NCBI GenBank assembly: GCA_030835875.1
Contig: JAURQY010000139.1
Location: 1 to 8,956, forward strand
Source: Nitriliruptorales bacterium
Lineage (GTDB): Bacteria; Actinomycetota; Nitriliruptoria; Nitriliruptorales; Nitriliruptoraceae
Direction: 5' to 3'
Length of the DNA: 8,956 bases
In this document: positions 5,489 through 8,956 of the stretch, piece by piece
Position numbering within the stretch: the first letter of the stretch is position 1
How the letters are laid out: each line of letters opens with the position of its first letter
The notes under the pieces: model-generated
Database searches by the model: none
Seen by the model: only the letters and a program-made list of their open reading frames with translations
What the model was told of the DNA's origin: nothing
Program-made: the position numbers and the translations under genes

Positions 5489-5785
5489 ATGGAGCCCAAC
5501 GTCACCGAGCTGTCCGCCACCGGCGCCACGTCCGCCCTGGACGCCCGCTCGCGCGAGATCCTCGACTTCGAACGCGGCTGGTGGCGCTTCGCCGGCATCA
5601 AGGAGCAGGCGGTCCGCGAGCGCTTCGACCTCTCGACCTCCCGCTACAACGAGCTGCTGAACGCGCTGCTCGACGATGCCGACGCGCTCGCCTACGACCC
5701 GATGCTCGTCCGCCGGCTGCGCCGCATGCGTGCCGCGCGCCAGCGTGACCGCGCGGCGCGGCGCGCGACGGCCGACGCGAGCTGA
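5489..5785 (+). CDS. DUF3263 protein (Rv0430-like)
   Basis: This small protein of 98 residues matches the actinobacterial DUF3263 family in its core: ILDFERGWWRFAGIKEQAVRERFDLSTSRYNELLNALLDDADALAYDPMLVRRLRRMRAARQ, about residues 20-83, read here in two parts (ILDFERGWWRFAGIKEQAV and YNELLNALLDDADALAYDP). The C-terminus is strongly basic. The pattern of helices with an SxxRYxxLLN segment looks like a compact helix-turn-helix, so nucleic-acid binding is possible but unproven. The ATG at 5489 starts just before the conserved part. The frame stays open further upstream, but there it runs through the tRNA-Thr gene and cannot be real. The SD is weak. The VirR-like gene begins 2 nt after its stop. 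In Mycobacterium tuberculosis the same pair is Rv0430-Rv0431, so they are probably co-transcribed. Family function is unknown. Confidence 0.88.
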   Translation: MEPNVTELSATGATSALDARSREILDFERGWWRFAGIKEQAVRERFDLSTSRYNELLNALLDDADALAYDPMLVRRLRRMRAARQRDRAARRATADAS

Positions 5786-5787
5786 CG

Positions 5788-6366
5788 ATGGCGTCCGGAC
5801 CGCTCGGAGCGCTCGCGGGCCTGCGCTCGCTGCCATCCGCCGCGGTCCGTGTGCTCGGCATCGCCGTCGGGTTCGTCGTCCTCGTCGGCGCGCTGTTCGC
5901 CGGGGTCGGTGCATGGCAGGACCGTGACACGACCGGTGGAGACGAGGTCGCTGCGCCCGAGCCCGCGCCGGAGCCGGCGCCCGCCCCTGCGCCGGAGCCT
6001 GAGCCCGAACCGGAGCCCGAACCTGCTCCGGAGCCGGAGGAGAGCGAGGCCGAGGAGCCGCCCGCCGACGGTCCACGGCCCGAGGACGTGTCGGTCCAGC
6101 TGCTCGACGGCACGGCCGGTGACGCTGCCGTCACGCGTGCGCGCACGACGCTGACCGACGCGGGCTTCCGCATCGCGGCCACACGCAGCGCACGTGCCTA
6201 CGACGTCTCCACCATCTTCTACACGGTCGGCTTCGAGGATGAGGGTCGCCTCGTCGGTCGCACGCTCGGCGTCACCGAGATCAGGCCGATGACCGACCTC
6301 CCCGCCGAGCGTCGGCTCAGCGACGGCGTGATGGTCCATGTCGTGCTGGGAGCGGACCGCCGCTGA
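5788..6366 (+). CDS. VirR-like membrane protein with LytR C-terminal (LytR_C) domain
   Basis: This 192-residue protein has a short basic N-terminus, one transmembrane helix (about 20-42, VRVLGIAVGFVVLVGALFAG) and a Pro-Glu/Pro-Ala repeat spacer (about 56-84), with an acidic linker to about residue 98. A LytR_C domain (about 101-188) follows: VSVQLLDGTAGDAA, then TTLTDAGFRIAAT, then STIFYTVGFEDEGRLVGRTLG. The predicted topology is N-inside, domain outside. The PE spacer would hold the domain away from the membrane in the wall. LytR_C occurs at the end of LCP wall-polymer ligases and alone in VirR (Rv0431), an envelope protein of M. tuberculosis next to the DUF3263 gene Rv0430. The same order is seen here. 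A role in envelope assembly or vesicle release is inferred from VirR. The last 50 bp overlap gpgS, which converges from the other strand. Confidence 0.88.
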   Translation: MASGPLGALAGLRSLPSAAVRVLGIAVGFVVLVGALFAGVGAWQDRDTTGGDEVAAPEPAPEPAPAPAPEPEPEPEPEPAPEPEESEAEEPPADGPRPEDVSVQLLDGTAGDAAVTRARTTLTDAGFRIAATRSARAYDVSTIFYTVGFEDEGRLVGRTLGVTEIRPMTDLPAERRLSDGVMVHVVLGADRR

Positions 6367-7354
6367 CGTCCGGCGCGAGCGGGGCCAGAGCCTCGCGTCG
6401 CACCGTCCGTTCCTCCGTCGTGAGCGTCCCGTCCTCGCCGCGCACCGACTGCGGCAGCAGCAGCGTCGTGAGGCCGAGCGCTCCGTCCGTCGCGCTGAGT
6501 GCCCGCCCCTCCTGCGCGAGCCGGTCCGCGACGACGAGCACGAGCTCCGCCGCCATCCTCCCGAGCGCGTCGAGCGGCTGGTGCTCGTGCGCCCGCACGC
6601 CGAGGTCGACCTGCGCGATCGCATCAGCACCGCAGCGGCGTGCCGTGTCGAGGAGGATCCCGATCTCCACGCCGTAGCCACGCTCGAACGGGAGCGCCTC
6701 GAGCAGCGCGCGGTCCGCCGCGTACTCGCCGGCGAGCGGCTGCGCGACGTGCGCGAGCTCGGGCCACAGCAGCGCGAGCAGCGGCCGGACCGTCAGCTCG
6801 GTGACGCGACCCCCACCGAGTCCACCACCCTGTCCGGCACCGTCCTGCCACGCACGCTGCGCCGCCGACTTCACGAGCCGCACCGAGTCGTCGAGCAGCA
6901 GCGGCGCGAGGGTGCCGACGGCGAGCCACGCATCCGGATCGCGCACGTCCGCGTCGACAAACGCGACGAGGTCACCGATCGTCGCGGCGACACCGCGCCG
7001 CAGCGCCGCACCCTTGCCCGGTCCGTCGTCGGCCGTCTGGTGCACGACGCGCGCGCCGGCGCGCTCCGCCTGTGCGACCGTGTCGTCACGCGAGCCACCG
7101 TCGACGACGACGAGCTCGTCGACGAGCGCGATGTCGGTGCCCTCCATCGGGGCCATCGCGGCGTGGAGCGCGGTGACGACCGCGCCGACGTCTTGGCCCT
7201 CGTCACGGGCGGGGATGACGACGGACGTGGTGAGGCCGAGCTCCGCCTTGCGCCGTGCGAGCGCGCCGACGTCGAACGCGTCGCGCTGCAGCACCGCACG
7301 TCCGTTCATCGCGTCGCTCCAGCATCCGGGTGTCGTCGGGGCGTGCGCCATCAT
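6317..7354 (-). CDS. gpgS: Glucosyl-3-phosphoglycerate synthase
   Basis: This is a GT-A fold glycosyltransferase (GT81) of 345 residues. It transfers glucose from UDP-glucose (or another NDP-glucose) to 3-phosphoglycerate, the first step to glucosylglycerate and, in mycobacteria, methylglucose lipopolysaccharide. Visible motifs are SVVIPARDEGQDVG (44-57, nucleotide-binding start), ELVVVDGGSRDDT (80-92), GPGKGAALRRG (111-121) and the metal-binding DxD in AFVDADV (131-137). GGGRVTEL (180-187), QPLAGEY (205-211), GYGVEIGILLDT (226-237) and DAIAQVDLGVRAHEH (244-258) are strongly GpgS-like. The ATG at 7354 lies 5 nt after the antiporter stop, so the two form an operon. ATG 7351 is also possible, and ATG 7309 would give a shorter N-terminus. 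No gpgP phosphatase is in the window. The stop lies inside the end of the VirR-like gene. Confidence 0.93.
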   Translation of the reverse strand: MMAHAPTTPGCWSDAMNGRAVLQRDAFDVGALARRKAELGLTTSVVIPARDEGQDVGAVVTALHAAMAPMEGTDIALVDELVVVDGGSRDDTVAQAERAGARVVHQTADDGPGKGAALRRGVAATIGDLVAFVDADVRDPDAWLAVGTLAPLLLDDSVRLVKSAAQRAWQDGAGQGGGLGGGRVTELTVRPLLALLWPELAHVAQPLAGEYAADRALLEALPFERGYGVEIGILLDTARRCGADAIAQVDLGVRAHEHQPLDALGRMAAELVLVVADRLAQEGRALSATDGALGLTTLLLPQSVRGEDGTLTTEERTVRREALAPLAPDVSGGPLPARHGPSRRR

Positions 7355-7359
7355 GCCCG

Positions 7360-8367
7360 TCAGGTCGCCATCAGTGCGACCGCGCCGACGTAGCCGAGCA
7401 CGAGCGCCGCACCGGCCATGCGACCGATCCGCTCCCTGACGAGCAGTAGGCCGACGGCGATCGCAGCAGCGAGCATCAGGAACGTCGCCTCACCGGCGAC
7501 CTCCGGCGCGACCGCCGCGCCGAGGCTCGCGCCCGTCCACACGGCGAACGGTCCGACGGCGAGCGCGTTGAACAGGTTGCTCCCGAGGACGTTGCCGACG
7601 AGCAGCTCGGTCTGCCCGCGACGCACCGCCTGCACGGCGGCGGCGAGCTCCGGCAGCGACGTACCGACGGCGACGACGGTCAGCCCGACGAACCCGTCGG
7701 ACAGGCCTGCCGCGTCCGCTGTCGCCGCACCACCCGCGACCACCGCCTGCGCGCCGGCGAGCGTCGCGGCGAGTCCCAGCCCGACCCGCCACCACTCGCG
7801 TCGCACTGAGCGGTCAGACACGTCGCGCGAATCGTCCGCCGGATCGCCCTCGTCGTCGATCGTCGGCGTCCCCACCTTCTCCTCCCCCCGGGTCAGGATG
7901 AGGGTGAGGACGACGACGAGCAGCCCACCGAGGAGCAGCGCATCGCCGCGTCGCAGCGGCGTCTGCACCGCCCAGGCGAACGCGACGACAGCAAGGAGCG
8001 ACAGCGGCCCCTCGCGGCGCGCCGTCGTGCGGGGCACGTGGACCGGGTGGGCGAGCGCCGCGACGCCGAGCACGAGCAGCACGTTCGCGAGGTTCGAGCC
8101 GACGACGTTGCCCACGCCGAGGTCGTAGACGCCGGCGACGGCGGACAGCACGGCGATGAGCAGCTCCGGCGCGCTCGTGCCCGCACCGATGACGACGATG
8201 CCGACGACGAGCGGCGGTACACCCAGCCGGTCGCTGATGCGCGCCGCACCGTCGACGAGCTGATCGGACCCGACCGCGAGCACGACGAGACCCACGACGA
8301 GCACGGCGAGCGCGAGCGTGAGGGATCCGTCCAACATGCGGACACCATCGGGCATGCGGGAGGCCAC
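7360..8367 (-). CDS. CaCA-family calcium/sodium (cation) antiporter
   Basis: This 335-residue integral membrane protein has the internal duplication of the Ca2+/cation antiporter superfamily, YrbG-like (COG0530-type). The first alpha repeat has GAGTSAPE (61-68) and GNVVGSN (86-92). The second has AVGTSLPE (233-240) and GNVLGSN (258-264); the conserved glutamates are E68 and E240. About ten hydrophobic segments are visible, five on each side of a hydrophilic, acidic central loop (about 160-193, including DDEGDPADDSRD). The ions exchanged cannot be read from sequence. I chose GTG 8367, which has GAGG 6 nt upstream. ATG 8355 and ATG 8337 have no SD; ATG 8337 would still keep the first helix. gpgS follows after 5 nt. 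The gene is divergent from the FKBP gene with only 33 nt between starts. Confidence 0.92.
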   Translation of the reverse strand: MASRMPDGVRMLDGSLTLALAVLVVGLVVLAVGSDQLVDGAARISDRLGVPPLVVGIVVIGAGTSAPELLIAVLSAVAGVYDLGVGNVVGSNLANVLLVLGVAALAHPVHVPRTTARREGPLSLLAVVAFAWAVQTPLRRGDALLLGGLLVVVLTLILTRGEEKVGTPTIDDEGDPADDSRDVSDRSVRREWWRVGLGLAATLAGAQAVVAGGAATADAAGLSDGFVGLTVVAVGTSLPELAAAVQAVRRGQTELLVGNVLGSNLFNALAVGPFAVWTGASLGAAVAPEVAGEATFLMLAAAIAVGLLLVRERIGRMAGAALVLGYVGAVALMAT

Positions 8368-8370
8368 CGC

Positions 8371-8376
8371 TAGCCT
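8371..8376 (+). promoter_or_regulatory. Putative -10 element TAGCCT for the FKBP gene
   Basis: TAGCCT, identical to the hexamer at 2024 and in the same CTAGCCTCG context, lies 24 nt before the ATG at 8401. That would give a short leader that still contains the SD at 8387. No clear -35 is visible. Its last bases also encode the minus-strand GAGG that would serve the antiporter GTG. Confidence 0.5.
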
Positions 8377-8386
8377 CGGGGGACCC

Positions 8387-8392
8387 GGAGGG
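8387..8392 (+). promoter_or_regulatory. Ribosome binding site that fixes the FKBP start
   Basis: GGAGGG lies 8 nt before ATG 8401. An in-frame GTG at 8395 would have only 2 nt of spacing and is therefore less likely. Confidence 0.75.
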
Positions 8393-8400
8393 ACGTGCCG

Positions 8401-8928
8401 ATGGACCCCCTGTCGAACCTGCTGCGCCGCACCGTGCTGCTCGGTGCTGCCGCCCTCCTCCTGAGCGCCTGCGCGTCCGACGCGGGGGAGGAACCTGCCG
8501 TGAGTGAACCGTCCGCCCCGTCCGCGTCGCAGCCGGGTGAGCAGCCCGATGCTCCCGCGATCCTCGCCGAGCTCTACCCCGACCGGGGCGAGCCGCCCAC
8601 CGAGCTCGTCATCACCGACCTTGTTGAGGGTGATGGGGCGACGATCGCCGCCGGGCAGGGCGCGGTCGTGCAGTACTGGGGGCTGCGCTGGAGCGACGGC
8701 GGCACGTTCGACGCGTCGTGGACGCGGGGGCAGCCGCTCACGTTCCAGCTCGGCGTCGGCCAGGTCATCGCCGGCTGGGACACGGGTGTCGAGGGCATGC
8801 GCGTCGGCGGACGGCGCGTGCTCGTCATCCCACCGTCGCTCGCCTACGGCGACCGCGGTGCGGGCAACGTCATCGGCCCCGGCGAGACGCTCGTCTTCGT
8901 CGTCGACCTCGTCGACATCGCATCCTGA
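8401..8928 (+). CDS. FKBP-type peptidyl-prolyl cis-trans isomerase, lipoprotein
   Basis: This 175-residue protein catalyses cis-trans isomerisation of prolyl bonds and so helps proteins fold outside the membrane. It begins with a lipoprotein signal: RR at 9-10, a hydrophobic core, then lipobox LSAC with the lipidated Cys at 24. A Ser/Pro/Glu-rich spacer (25-55) follows. The FKBP domain (about 68-173) keeps the residues that line the pocket in human FKBP12: Y92 (VQYWG), F103 and D104 (TFDAS), F115, V122 and I123 with W126 (QVIAGWD), Y149 (SLAYGDRG) and F166. GMRVGGRRVLVIPPSLAYG is a classic FKBP signature. The gene is divergent from the antiporter-gpgS operon. It is a single-domain FKBP with no trigger-factor parts. 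The client proteins are unknown. Confidence 0.95.
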   Translation: MDPLSNLLRRTVLLGAAALLLSACASDAGEEPAVSEPSAPSASQPGEQPDAPAILAELYPDRGEPPTELVITDLVEGDGATIAAGQGAVVQYWGLRWSDGGTFDASWTRGQPLTFQLGVGQVIAGWDTGVEGMRVGGRRVLVIPPSLAYGDRGAGNVIGPGETLVFVVDLVDIAS

Positions 8929-8956
8929 TCGGCGACGAGCACGACGCGGGGGCCGG

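Noticed and set aside
6338..8128. Long plus-strand frames opposite gpgS and the antiporter (351 and 236 residues)
   Set aside because: The opposite strand encodes proteins with clear GpgS and CaCA motifs. The plus-strand products are low-complexity shadows.
8395..8400. GTG 8395 as the FKBP start
   Set aside because: The GGAGGG at 8387-8392 would be only 2 nt away. ATG 8401 has normal spacing and keeps the full lipoprotein signal.
8929..8956. A further gene after FKBP
   Set aside because: Only 28 nt remain. Minus-strand frames are open here, but nothing can be recognised.

Overview
The window is very GC-rich, uses GTG starts, and carries a gene set typical of Actinomycetota: a DUF3263 gene directly followed by a VirR-like LytR_C gene, a GpgS-type glycosyltransferase and short leader regions. 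These point to an actinobacterium. The class is uncertain; a deep-branching lineage such as Acidimicrobiia or Nitriliruptoria is possible, but that is an impression and not a result.

Layout. Positions 1-1961 (+) hold the 3' part of cysS and, overlapping it by 4 nt, an rlmB-type rRNA 2'-O-methyltransferase. Positions 2090-4978 (+) hold an ECF-like sigma factor followed by a 741-residue membrane-anchored subtilisin. The subtilisin has a basic, probably cytoplasmic N-terminal segment, one transmembrane helix, a propeptide-like region, a complete S8 catalytic domain, three acidic Cys-paired repeats and a long low-complexity tail. A perfect 11-bp hairpin terminator (5016-5041) closes this block. 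A tRNA-Thr(UGU) gene lies on the minus strand at 5252-5324. Positions 5489-6366 (+) hold DUF3263 and the VirR-like gene. On the minus strand, a CaCA-family cation/Ca2+ antiporter gene (8367-7360) is followed 5 nt later by gpgS (7354-6317), whose end overlaps the end of the VirR-like gene by 50 bp. A divergent FKBP-type lipoprotein prolyl isomerase (8401-8928, +) closes the window.

How the genes may work together. The most interesting part is the sigma factor and tethered subtilisin. No separate anti-sigma gene is present. The protease has the topology of a transmembrane anti-sigma factor (cytoplasmic basic segment, one helix, outside domain) but with a protease as the outside domain. A bipartite sequence, CGTCA-N11-CCCCCGGCGCTCACA, lies upstream of both genes with identical spacing, so shared or autoregulatory control is plausible. 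That link is inference from sequence and layout. Most of the rest is translation and rRNA-modification housekeeping plus cell-envelope functions: VirR-like protein, glucosylglycerate or methylglucose-polysaccharide synthesis by GpgS, ion exchange, and an extracytoplasmic folding lipoprotein.
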